A DNA stretch of 8,027 bases from UMGS1279 sp045534095 (GTDB lineage: Bacteria > Bacillota > Clostridia > Oscillospirales > Acutalibacteraceae). A model generated the notes under the pieces. The model worked only from the letters and a program-made list of their open reading frames with translations. It was not told where the DNA came from and searched no databases. How positions within the stretch are numbered: the first letter of the stretch is position 1; each line of letters opens with the position of its first letter. The DNA lies in assembly GCA_045534095.1 (NCBI GenBank), contig JAZSJA010000008.1:1-8027 (forward strand). The letters run 5' to 3'. Made by a program: the position numbers and the translations under genes. Of this stretch, positions 1 through 5,831 are shown in pieces.

Positions 1-36
1 CAGGGTTACACTCATTTTGGGTATTTGGAAAATTTG

Positions 37-71
37 CCTCCCTTGTTAAAGGGAGGGGGACCGCTTGCGGT
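37..71. repeat. Tandem-hairpin intergenic repeat element
   Basis: An 8-bp perfect stem (CCTCCCTT at 37-44 with AAGGGAGG at 49-56, loop GTTA) is followed within five bases by a second short GC-rich palindrome (ACCGC/GCGGT, 60-71, two-base loop). Pairs of hairpins of this kind, ending in a GGTGGTGGGATT-like tail (69-80), resemble dispersed intergenic repeats I know from Clostridia. Only one copy lies here, so repeat status is inferred. Stem 1 is not followed by a T-tract, so it is unlikely to be a plain terminator. The rest of 1-328 shows no coding region; a small hairpin at 299-311 (GTGC/GCAC, loop TTTAT) lies just upstream of the transporter. Confidence 0.45.
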
Positions 72-219
72 GGTGGGATTCATTTTCCCCCCAAAATTTA
101 CACCTTCAAACTACAATTTATCGCACGTATGTTTTTTTACAGCCCCTTTTGATATTAAGAAAGAGAATTGATATTTGAATACTGAGCGCACAAAAACATT
201 TCAAAAACGGTAGATGCGG

Positions 220-249
220 TTGGACAATATCGTCGATTTTTTGTATGAT
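220..249 (+). promoter_or_regulatory. Possible sigma-A promoter for the transporter gene
   Basis: TTGGAC (220-225) and TATGAT (244-249) are separated by 18 bp and lie about 90 bp ahead of the transporter start. An alternative -10-like GATAAT or TAAAAT occurs at 272-284. The region is A/T-rich, so chance matches are easy and this call is tentative. Confidence 0.3.
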
Positions 250-325
250 TATGTATTTTTATTCTTATGTGGATAATGTAAAATACCTATATAAACCGGT
301 GCTTTATGCACTTAATTTTTAAAAA

Positions 326-333
326 GAGATGAT
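326..333 (+). promoter_or_regulatory. Shine-Dalgarno site that favours the GTG start at 338
   Basis: GAGATGAT resembles the tail of the extended anti-SD complement AGGAGGTGAT. It ends four bases before GTG 338, which is the usual geometry for that extended motif. The in-frame ATG at 329 lies inside this site and would have no spacer. Confidence 0.45.
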
Positions 334-337
334 TGTT

Positions 338-1537
338 GTGAGAAAAATATCAAACAATGCAGTTTCATATCTTTTTGCGGTAACCTACCTGATAAGCTAC
401 GTAACCCGCATAAATTATGGTGCGATTTTGGTAGAGATGGTGCAGGCCACCTCCTTTAGCAAAACCGCCCTTTCGGTGGCTCTTACGGGTAGCTTTATAA
501 CCTATGGGGCAGGGCAGATAGTAAGCGGATTTATAGGTGATAAAATTCAACCTAAACGGCTTGTTTTTGCGGGACTTTTGGTATCATCCTTTATAAACGC
601 AAGCATTCCCTTTTGTGCAAATCCTTTGCAAATGTCGATTTTTTGGAGCATAAACGGATTTGCTCAGGCCTTTATGTGGCCGCCAATGGTAAGGCTTATG
701 GTAAATATCTTTAGCGGTGATGACTACCGCAAGGCCAGTGTTAAAATTTCTTACGGCAGTGCCCTTGGCACCATTGTTGTGTTTTTAACGTCACCCCTTT
801 TAATCTCTCTTTGGGGTTGGAAAAGCGTATTTTTCGCATCGGCAACCATGGGGGTTATAATGCTTTTTGTGTGGCAGATGCTATGCCCCGAAATCGCCCC
901 TAAAATCGACACAAATGATAAAAACAATGAAAAAGAAATCGCCGCCACAGGCCGATTTAAAATAGATTTTCTTTTTGTGCTTCTTATGCTTGCCATAGTG
1001 CTTCAGGGCGCCCTTCGTGATGGTGTTACAACCTGGACTCCCACCTATATTGACGAGATGTTCAAGCTGGGTAGTGCCATTGCCATACTAACAAGCGTCG
1101 TGTTGCCAATTTTCAGTATGGTGTGCCATGGAGTGAGCGGCTGGCTATATTACAAGGTTTTTAAAAATCCAATTATTTCCTCGGCTGCCGTTTTTGGCGT
1201 GGGAACTATTGGTGCCTTGGTTTTGTATCTTGTGAATGGTGGCAGCGTGGTCATTTCGGTTATCTGCCTTGCCATTTTAACAGGTGCGATGCACGGCGTT
1301 AACCTTATGCTTATTTGCATAGTTCCCGCCTTTTACAAAAACACGGGTAAAATCTCCTTGGTATCGGGACTTCTTAATTCCTGCACCTACGTGGGAAGCT
1401 CTATTTCCACATACGGAATAGCACTTCTTACCGAGGGCGTAGGCTGGTCGGCAACGGTTGGAATTTGGTTCTTAATTGCACTTTTGGGAACCCTTGTTTG
1501 CCTTTGCATTACACCTGTTTGGAATAGAAAATTTTAA
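338..1537 (+). CDS. MFS transporter, organophosphate antiporter (OPA/GlpT-UhpT)-like
   Basis: This is an integral inner-membrane transporter of about 399 residues with roughly 12 hydrophobic helices. They fall in two six-helix halves separated by a hydrophilic Lys/Asp/Asn-rich loop near residues 184-208. The loop between helices 2 and 3 carries the MFS motif-A-like GFIGDKIQPKR (about 64-74). Helix 4 carries FMWPPMVRLM (about 112-121), like the GWPPCGRTM region of GlpT/UhpC. The RDGVTTWTPTY segment opens the second half. The OPA family exchanges sugar phosphates or glycerol-3-phosphate for phosphate; the substrate here cannot be read from the sequence. I chose the GTG start for its Shine-Dalgarno spacing; an ATG nine bases upstream (329) is the alternative. 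The gene is followed by a separate promoter and riboswitch, so it is probably not part of the purine operon. Confidence 0.9.
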   Translation: MRKISNNAVSYLFAVTYLISYVTRINYGAILVEMVQATSFSKTALSVALTGSFITYGAGQIVSGFIGDKIQPKRLVFAGLLVSSFINASIPFCANPLQMSIFWSINGFAQAFMWPPMVRLMVNIFSGDDYRKASVKISYGSALGTIVVFLTSPLLISLWGWKSVFFASATMGVIMLFVWQMLCPEIAPKIDTNDKNNEKEIAATGRFKIDFLFVLLMLAIVLQGALRDGVTTWTPTYIDEMFKLGSAIAILTSVVLPIFSMVCHGVSGWLYYKVFKNPIISSAAVFGVGTIGALVLYLVNGGSVVISVICLAILTGAMHGVNLMLICIVPAFYKNTGKISLVSGLLNSCTYVGSSISTYGIALLTEGVGWSATVGIWFLIALLGTLVCLCITPVWNRKF

Positions 1538-1586
1538 AAAATTCCTGCAGTTTTTAAACTTAATTATGTAATTTAACCAAAAATAA

Positions 1587-1610
1587 AAAAAGGGGCAAAA
1601 AAACCTTTTT
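1587..1610 (+). terminator. Weak A/T-rich terminator after the transporter gene
   Basis: AAAAAGG (1587-1593) can pair with CCTTTTT (1604-1610) across a 10-base loop, with the T-run forming the 3' arm. Only two G-C pairs support it. It lies 50 bp after the transporter stop and just before the purE promoter, which is where a terminator is expected. Confidence 0.3.
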
Positions 1611-1615
1611 ATTCA

Positions 1616-1644
1616 TTGACATAAAATGCTTAATATGATATAAT
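1616..1644 (+). promoter_or_regulatory. Consensus sigma-A promoter of the purine operon
   Basis: TTGACA (1616-1621) and TATAAT (1639-1644) both match consensus exactly, with an ideal 17-bp spacer. Transcription should start near 1651, giving a leader of about 205 nt before purE. That leader contains the ZTP riboswitch and its terminator. So strong a promoter suggests that output is set mainly by attenuation downstream. Confidence 0.9.
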
Positions 1645-1677
1645 ATTTTTGTTATTTTAAGTGTAAGAAATAAAGGC

Positions 1678-1788
1678 TTTCTTTGTCCCTGACGGATATA
1701 TGTGGAGCACCACGTGGAGCAAAGAAATTTAAGGTGATTTACGGCTTTAATCGGTTTGTTTTTGCCTGCTTTGCCGACCGTCTGGGCA
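1678..1788 (+). promoter_or_regulatory. ZTP (ZMP/ZTP, pfl) riboswitch aptamer
   Basis: The parts of the pfl fold appear in order. P1 is TTTCTTTG (1678-1685) paired with CAAAGAAA (1720-1727), 8 bp. P2 is ATGTGG (1700-1705) with CCACGT (1710-1715), loop AGCA, followed by the conserved GGAGC (1716-1720). After a linker comes P3, TGCC (1772-1775) with GGCA (1785-1788). Its loop contains CCGTC (1778-1782), which pairs with GACGG (1691-1695) to make the pseudoknot. The family usually has GGCGG/CCGCC there, so the GACGG/CCGTC version is a compensated pair. The class binds AICAR mono- and triphosphate and reports 10-formyl-THF shortage, normally switching genes on. It sits between a strong promoter and purE, so it is expected to control the whole operon. 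No ligand data are available here. Confidence 0.9.
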
Positions 1789-1826
1789 GTCTTGTTTCCA
1801 TTTATGGGATAAGACCGCCTTTTTTT
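1785..1826 (+). terminator. Riboswitch-controlled intrinsic terminator
   Basis: GGCAGTCTTGTTTCC-type left arm (from 1785) pairs with the right arm ending GACCGCC (1819) over about 14 bp with one A-C mismatch. Seven T residues follow (1820-1826). The first bases of the left arm (GGCA, 1785-1788) are also the 3' strand of aptamer helix P3. The hairpin and the ligand-bound aptamer are therefore mutually exclusive, which implies an ON switch: ligand present, terminator blocked. The T-run ends about 31 bases before the purE start. Confidence 0.85.
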
Positions 1827-1841
1827 GTTTCAGAACAGCTG

Positions 1842-1847
1842 AAAGGA
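1842..1847 (+). promoter_or_regulatory. purE Shine-Dalgarno site
   Basis: AAAGGA lies 10 bases before ATG 1858 but only 4 bases before an in-frame TTG at 1852, so it selects the ATG. The same GAAAGGAA sequence with the same 10-base spacing precedes purO (5815-5822) and purV (6589-6596), which supports the choice. Confidence 0.7.
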
Positions 1848-1857
1848 ATGTTTGTTA

Positions 1858-2358
1858 ATGAAAAAAGTTGCAATTATTATGGGTAGCGACAGCGACCTTC
1901 CCGTAGTTAGAAAAGCGGTAGACGTTTTAAGAGAGTATGAAGTCCCCTTTGAGGTACACGTCCTTTCTGCACACCGCACTCCCGAGCAGGCAAAAACCTT
2001 TGCATCCCTTGCCGCCGAGAATGATTTTGGTGTTATGATTTGTGCCGCAGGTAAGGCAGCCCACTTGGCAGGTGCCATTGCCGCTAACACAGTCTTGCCC
2101 GTTATTGGCATTCCCATAAAGGCTTCCGTATTAGACGGCATGGATGCACTTCTTTCCACCGTTCAAATGCCTGCAGGGATTCCCGTTGCCACCGTTGCTA
2201 TTGATGGTGCCGCCAACGCCGCATTACTTGCAATTCAAATCTTGGCTGTAAACGATGCTGATCTTACCACAAAGCTTCTTGCTGCAAGAGCAAAAGCATC
2301 ACGGGACGTTTTGGAAAAAGATCGTCAAATATGCGAGGAATTCTCACGCCGTTTCTAA
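1858..2358 (+). CDS. purE: PurE, N5-carboxyaminoimidazole ribonucleotide mutase (class I type)
   Basis: A cytosolic purine enzyme of 166 residues, normal length for PurE. It carries the GSDSD phosphate-binding motif (9-13), the SAHRTP segment with the catalytic histidine (H39) and a KAAHLAG segment (66-72) in place of the usual GAAHLPG. The LLSTVQMPAGIPVATVAI stretch near 98-115 and NAALLA also match. These point to the class I form, which converts N5-CAIR to CAIR, rather than the class II AIR carboxylase with its AGRSN-type segment. Class I enzymes normally work with PurK, which is not in the window. It is the first gene behind the ZTP riboswitch. The usual next gene, purC, is absent; a hairpin-bearing 93-bp gap and purF follow instead. 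Confidence 0.95.
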   Translation: MKKVAIIMGSDSDLPVVRKAVDVLREYEVPFEVHVLSAHRTPEQAKTFASLAAENDFGVMICAAGKAAHLAGAIAANTVLPVIGIPIKASVLDGMDALLSTVQMPAGIPVATVAIDGAANAALLAIQILAVNDADLTTKLLAARAKASRDVLEKDRQICEEFSRRF

Positions 2359-2368
2359 GTGGTGTGCT

Positions 2369-2407
2369 TTGCGCCGACCAAGCCTTAAAACGCAGGGTCG
2401 GCTGCAA
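2369..2407 (+). other. Hairpin in the purE-purF gap
   Basis: GCCGACC (2373-2379) and GGTCGGC (2396-2402) form a perfect 7-bp stem. It extends with TTGC (2369-2372) and GCAA (2404-2407) to 11 bp with one bulged T at 2403, and the loop is 16 bases. No T-tract follows, so it is not a typical terminator. It could be an mRNA-processing or stability element, or the remnant of an intergenic repeat. Confidence 0.5.
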
Positions 2408-2451
2408 CTGTTTATATGATAAATAGCAATTAGTTCAGGAGTTGATATAAA

Positions 2452-3873
2452 ATGGGTGGATTTTTCGGTGCTGTAACCAAAACCGATGCCATGGCAGACG
2501 TGTTTTTTGGTACCGACTATCATTCGCATTTAGGCACAAGAAGAGGCGGTATGGCGGCCTATGATCCCGAAATAGGGCTTCAGCGTGAAATACACAACAT
2601 TCAAAATTCCCCTTTCCGCACCAAATTTGAAAAAATATTAGATGAGATGCAGGGCTTTGCCGCCATAGGTTGCATAAGCGATTTTGAACCGCAACCGCTC
2701 CTAATTCGTTCAAAGCTCGGCAACTACGCAATATGCAACATCGGTCTTATTAACAATGCCGACGAGCTTATTGACAATTATCTTTCAAAGGGCGGATATT
2801 TTGATTCAATGACAGGAGGCAAGGTTAATCCTACCGAGCTCATTGCCGCACTTATAAATCAAAAAGATAATTTTGCAGAGGGCATCCGCTTTGCTCAAAG
2901 CATTATAAAGGGTACTACCACAATCATAATTTTAACCGATAAAGGCACCATAATTGCCGCACGCGATAAGGTCGGCAGACTTCCCATTTTGGTGGGTAAG
3001 AATGAGGATGGCTTTTGCGTTTCCTTTGAATCCTTTGCCTATGAAAAGGTGGGCTATGAATTCTACAAAGAGTTAGGCCCCGCCGAAATTGTTGAAATCA
3101 CTGCAGAGGGTTGCACTCAGTTAGCCGCCCCCGGTAAGGAGATGAAAATCTGCTCCTTCCTTTGGAGTTATTACGGCTTCCCCAATTCCACCTATGAGGG
3201 CGTTAACGTTGAGGTTATGCGTTACCGCAATGGTGAAATTATGGCAAAGCACGATGCCGAGTCAGGCAACGCAAAAAATATTGATTACGTTGGCGGCGTT
3301 CCCGATTCAGGCGTGCCCCACGCAATAGGCTATGCAAACGGCAGTCACATCCCCTTTGCCCGTGCCTTTATAAAATACACTCCCACCTGGGCAAGAAGCT
3401 TCACCCCTCAAAAACAGGTAGAGCGTAAGCGTATTGCTAAAATGAAGCAAATCCCCGTTCACGATTTAATCAAAGATAAAAATCTTTTGTTTGTTGATGA
3501 TTCCATTGTTCGTGGAACTCAGCTTAAAGAAACGGTAGATTTCCTTTACGATAACGGTGCAAAGTCGGTACATATGCGTTCGGCTTGCCCCCCAATAATG
3601 TACAGCTGTAAATACCTTAACTTTACAAGAGCTACCAGCGAAATGGAGCTTATTGCAAGGCAGATGGTTATGGAGCTTGAGGGTGAAGAGGGATTCAATC
3701 ATTTAGAAGATTACAGCGATCCTTTCACCGAAAGAGGCAAAAAACTTCGTGATGGAATTTGCCAAAAACTTAATTTTGCGTCTTTAGATTTCCAATCCCT
3801 TGAGGGTGTAATTAAGGCAATTGGCATAGAACCTTGTAAACTGTGCACCTACTGCTGGAACGGCAAAGAGTAG
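2452..3873 (+). CDS. purF: PurF-like amidophosphoribosyltransferase with inactivated glutaminase domain
   Basis: A 473-residue homologue of glutamine PRPP amidotransferase, which makes phosphoribosylamine, the first purine intermediate. The N-terminal half (about 1-225) is the class II glutaminase fold, but it begins MGGFFG where family members begin (M)CGxFG, and no Cys occurs before residue 74. The region of HVRYAT reads CISD (74-77) followed by a deletion; HNGNL reads NIGLI (96-100); the Asp before TE is Pro127. The glutaminase is therefore predicted inactive. The PRTase half is intact: VPDSG (283-287), RSF flexible loop (315-317) and VDDSIVRGT PRPP loop (348-356). C234, C386, C462 and C465 match the Fe-S ligands of Bacillus-type PurF. 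AGGAG at 2437-2441 fixes the start, and an in-frame TGA at 2443 rules out an upstream propeptide. It probably uses free ammonia or a partner's ammonia (inferred). Confidence 0.92.
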   Translation: MGGFFGAVTKTDAMADVFFGTDYHSHLGTRRGGMAAYDPEIGLQREIHNIQNSPFRTKFEKILDEMQGFAAIGCISDFEPQPLLIRSKLGNYAICNIGLINNADELIDNYLSKGGYFDSMTGGKVNPTELIAALINQKDNFAEGIRFAQSIIKGTTTIIILTDKGTIIAARDKVGRLPILVGKNEDGFCVSFESFAYEKVGYEFYKELGPAEIVEITAEGCTQLAAPGKEMKICSFLWSYYGFPNSTYEGVNVEVMRYRNGEIMAKHDAESGNAKNIDYVGGVPDSGVPHAIGYANGSHIPFARAFIKYTPTWARSFTPQKQVERKRIAKMKQIPVHDLIKDKNLLFVDDSIVRGTQLKETVDFLYDNGAKSVHMRSACPPIMYSCKYLNFTRATSEMELIARQMVMELEGEEGFNHLEDYSDPFTERGKKLRDGICQKLNFASLDFQSLEGVIKAIGIEPCKLCTYCWNGKE

Positions 3874-3887
3874 CCGGACTAGTCCGG
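3874..3887. repeat. Perfect 14-bp palindrome directly after the purF stop codon
   Basis: CCGGACTAGTCCGG is a perfect palindrome starting at the base after the purF TAG. As RNA it gives a 5-bp GC-rich stem with a CTAG loop, followed by ATTTATT rather than a proper T-tract. It could be a weak terminator, a 3'-end stability hairpin or a repeat arm. Confidence 0.45.
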
Positions 3888-3906
3888 ATTTATTACGAAC
3901 AGGCTT

Positions 3907-3939
3907 GTGGATGCAACGAAGTTCGCACCCCGCGTCCAC
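3907..3939. other. Stem-loop in the purF-purM gap
   Basis: GTGGATGC (3907-3914) pairs with GCGTCCAC (3932-3939), eight pairs including one G-T. The loop itself contains the CGAA/TTCG inverted repeat. The heptamer CTTGTGG occurs at 3904-3910 and again at 3944-3950. The rest of 3874-4143 has no convincing reading frame on either strand and is markedly less gene-like than its surroundings, so it may be the remnant of an inserted repeat. Confidence 0.4.
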
Positions 3940-4071
3940 GTCACTTGTGGGTATAAGGCAGTTTTTAGGATTAAATTGCCTATAGCACTTTTTATGGTTC
4001 GGGCGGTGCAGATAGCAAATAGAGTAAATTGTACATAAAATTTCTTAGCGGTTAAGAGAAAACTAATTCGT

Positions 4072-4102
4072 AAATCGTAGGGACAGGCGTCCCGACTGTC
4101 CG
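4072..4102. repeat. Small GTAGGGA-type hairpin repeat, copy 1
   Basis: AAATC-GTAGGGA opens the unit. GGACAG (4081-4086) pairs with CTGTCC (4096-4101) across a 9-base loop, and the unit closes with G at 4102. A second hairpin, GGGAC/GTCCC (4080-4084 with 4089-4093), competes with it. The same plan with different stem bases occurs at 6539-6569. This copy ends about 29 bases before the purM Shine-Dalgarno site. Confidence 0.55.
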
Positions 4103-4143
4103 AAAAAAATAACATAAACATTAATGAAAAGAGGAAAAGCATT

Positions 4144-5181
4144 ATGAAAAACTCAAGATCAGAAAGTTACGCAGCAGCCGGTGTTGATATTGCCGCAGCC
4201 TATCGCTCCGTTGAGCTTATGAAAAAACACATCGCAAGAACCAAAAACGAGGGTTGTCTTGATGACGTAGGTGGCTTTGGCGGTTGCTTTGGTTTAGACC
4301 TTACCGGCATTACCGAGCCCGTTTTGGTTTCAGGCACCGATGGTGTTGGCACCAAAATCAAACTCGCAATGCTCCTTGACAAGCACGATACCATTGGTAT
4401 TGACTGTGTTGCAATGTGTGCAAACGATATTATTTGTTGCGGTGCAAAGCCTCTTTTCTTCCTTGACTACATTGCTTGCGGCAAAAACTTCCCCGAAAAA
4501 ATCGCCGATATCGTAGGCGGCGTTGCAGAGGGTTGCGTTCAGGCAGGTTGTGCTTTAATTGGTGGCGAAACTGCCGAGCATCCCGGTCTTATGCCCGAAG
4601 ATGATTACGACCTAGCAGGCTACTGCCCCGGCGTTGTAGATAAATCTAAAATCTTGGATAAAAACACAGTTGCCGATGGGGACGTGGTTATTGCCCTTGC
4701 CTCCACCGGCGTTCACTCCAATGGTTTTTCCCTTGTTCGCAAGGTGTTTGACATTGAAAATGCAGATTTAACTGCTCCCGTTGAAGACCTTGGCGGCAAA
4801 TCCTTAGGTGAGACCTTACTCACCCCCACAAAAATGTATGTAAAATCTATGCTTGCTCTCTTTAAAGAGGTTCAGGTTAAGGCAGTTTCTCACATCACAG
4901 GCGGTGGCTTCTATGAGAATATTCCCCGTGCTTTACCTGATGGCAAGTCCGTTAAGGTAGATAAATCCGCCCTTAAAATTCTCCCTATCTTCAACTACAT
5001 TGCAAAGGTTGGCAACATCCCCGAGCGTGATATGTTCAACACCTTTAATATGGGTGTTGGTATGAGCGTTGTAGTTTCTAAAGAGGATGCCGAAAAAGCA
5101 CTCGAAATTTTAAACGCTAACGGCGAAGACGCTTACCTAATCGGTGAGATTGTTTCCTCTGACGAGGGTGTTATTTTATGA
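4144..5181 (+). CDS. purM: PurM, phosphoribosylformylglycinamidine cyclo-ligase (AIR synthetase)
   Basis: Cytosolic enzyme that closes the imidazole ring: FGAM + ATP gives AIR + ADP + Pi. At 345 residues it is the usual length. Family motifs occur in order: YAAAGVDI (9-16), GTDGVGTK (64-71), the GIDCVAMCANDI segment (85-96), ALIGGETAEHPG (137-148, where GGETAEMPG is usual), HSNGFSLVR (191-199) and HITGGGFYENIPRALP (250-265). GAGGA (4131-4135 region, GAGGAAAA) lies eight bases before the ATG. Its substrate is made by PurL/PurQ, which are not in the window. The stop codon overlaps the purN start (ATGA), so translation of the two is probably coupled. The 270-bp gap from purF is unusually long for this operon. 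Confidence 0.96.
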   Translation: MKNSRSESYAAAGVDIAAAYRSVELMKKHIARTKNEGCLDDVGGFGGCFGLDLTGITEPVLVSGTDGVGTKIKLAMLLDKHDTIGIDCVAMCANDIICCGAKPLFFLDYIACGKNFPEKIADIVGGVAEGCVQAGCALIGGETAEHPGLMPEDDYDLAGYCPGVVDKSKILDKNTVADGDVVIALASTGVHSNGFSLVRKVFDIENADLTAPVEDLGGKSLGETLLTPTKMYVKSMLALFKEVQVKAVSHITGGGFYENIPRALPDGKSVKVDKSALKILPIFNYIAKVGNIPERDMFNTFNMGVGMSVVVSKEDAEKALEILNANGEDAYLIGEIVSSDEGVIL

Positions 5182-5810
5182 TAGAAAAGAAAATTGTTGT
5201 TTTGGTATCGGGGGGCGGCACCAATCTGCAAGCCCTTATGGATGCCGAAAAGGCGGGGGAGTTAGGCAACGGTAAAATCACCTGCGTTATAGCATCCAAG
5301 GCCGATGCTTATGCCCTGACTCGTGCCGAGAATGCAGGCATTAAAACCCGCACTTTAATTAGAAAAGATTATGCTGACATTGCATCTTACAGTGCCGCAA
5401 TGCGTGACCTCCTTTTAGAGGAGCAGGCTGATTTGGTTGTTTATGCCGGCTTTATGACCATTTTGGATGAGCAGGTTTGCGACACCTTCCAAAATAAAAT
5501 GATAAACGTTCACCCTGCGCTTATCCCATCCTTTTGCGGTAAAGGCTTTTACGGACTTCACGTTCATGAGGAAGCACTTAAAAAAGGTGTAAAGGTTTCG
5601 GGTGCAACGGTGCACTTTGTAACCGCCGAGTGCGATGCGGGACCCATAATCCTACAAAAGGCGGTGGAGGTAAAAGAGGGTGATACCCCCGAAACTCTCC
5701 AAAAAAGAATTATGGTTGAAGCCGAGTGGAAGATTCTCCCCCTTGCCGCAAAGCTTTTCTGTGACGGAAAAATCACCGTTAAAGACGGTAAAACAATAAT
5801 AGCTCAGTAA
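5178..5810 (+). CDS. purN: PurN, phosphoribosylglycinamide formyltransferase (10-formyl-THF dependent)
   Basis: Transfers a formyl group from 10-formyl-tetrahydrofolate to GAR to give FGAR. The 210-residue protein has the N-terminal VLVSGGGTNLQAL nucleotide-binding loop (8-20), YAGFM (89-93) and the INVHPALIPSF segment with N110 and H112. GATVHFV plus the CDAG segment supply D153. These match the Asn-His-Asp catalytic set of E. coli PurN (N106, H108, D144). The start overlaps the purM stop by four bases, with GAGGG at 5164-5168 as a nearby ribosome site. It is the folate-using type, not the formate-using PurT, which fits control by a riboswitch that reports folate one-carbon status. The tail after about residue 190 is slightly longer than in E. 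coli. Confidence 0.95.
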   Translation: MIEKKIVVLVSGGGTNLQALMDAEKAGELGNGKITCVIASKADAYALTRAENAGIKTRTLIRKDYADIASYSAAMRDLLLEEQADLVVYAGFMTILDEQVCDTFQNKMINVHPALIPSFCGKGFYGLHVHEEALKKGVKVSGATVHFVTAECDAGPIILQKAVEVKEGDTPETLQKRIMVEAEWKILPLAAKLFCDGKITVKDGKTIIAQ

Positions 5811-5831
5811 CTTTGAAAGGAACGGATAATA

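Noticed and set aside
1852..1857. TTG start two codons upstream for purE
   Set aside because: Only four bases from the Shine-Dalgarno site, and PurE proteins typically begin right before the K-V-A-I-I-M-G-S strand; ATG 1858 fits.
1650..1857. Guanine/adenine purine riboswitch or PurR operator in the purE leader
   Set aside because: The leader's conserved segments match the ZTP fold; the purine-aptamer loop sequences and a PurR-box pair were not seen.
1683..1886. 67-residue + strand reading frame between the purine promoter and purE
   Set aside because: It lies across the ZTP aptamer, its terminator and the purE start, has no ribosome site, and its sequence is explained by RNA structure.
2437..2460. 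Possible hidden PurF propeptide or N-terminal cysteine upstream of the annotated start
   Set aside because: An in-frame TGA at 2443-2445 closes the frame just before ATG 2452, and the family's CGxFG motif aligns directly with residues 2-6.
4029..4057. Internal promoter for purM (TTGTAC with TTAAGA)
   Set aside because: The -10 match is poor and no better hexamer pair with 16-18 bp spacing is present.
3879..4142. 87-residue reading frame on the - strand in the purF-purM gap
   Set aside because: Low-complexity hydrophobic start, no ribosome site, no recognisable family, and it reads through hairpin repeats.
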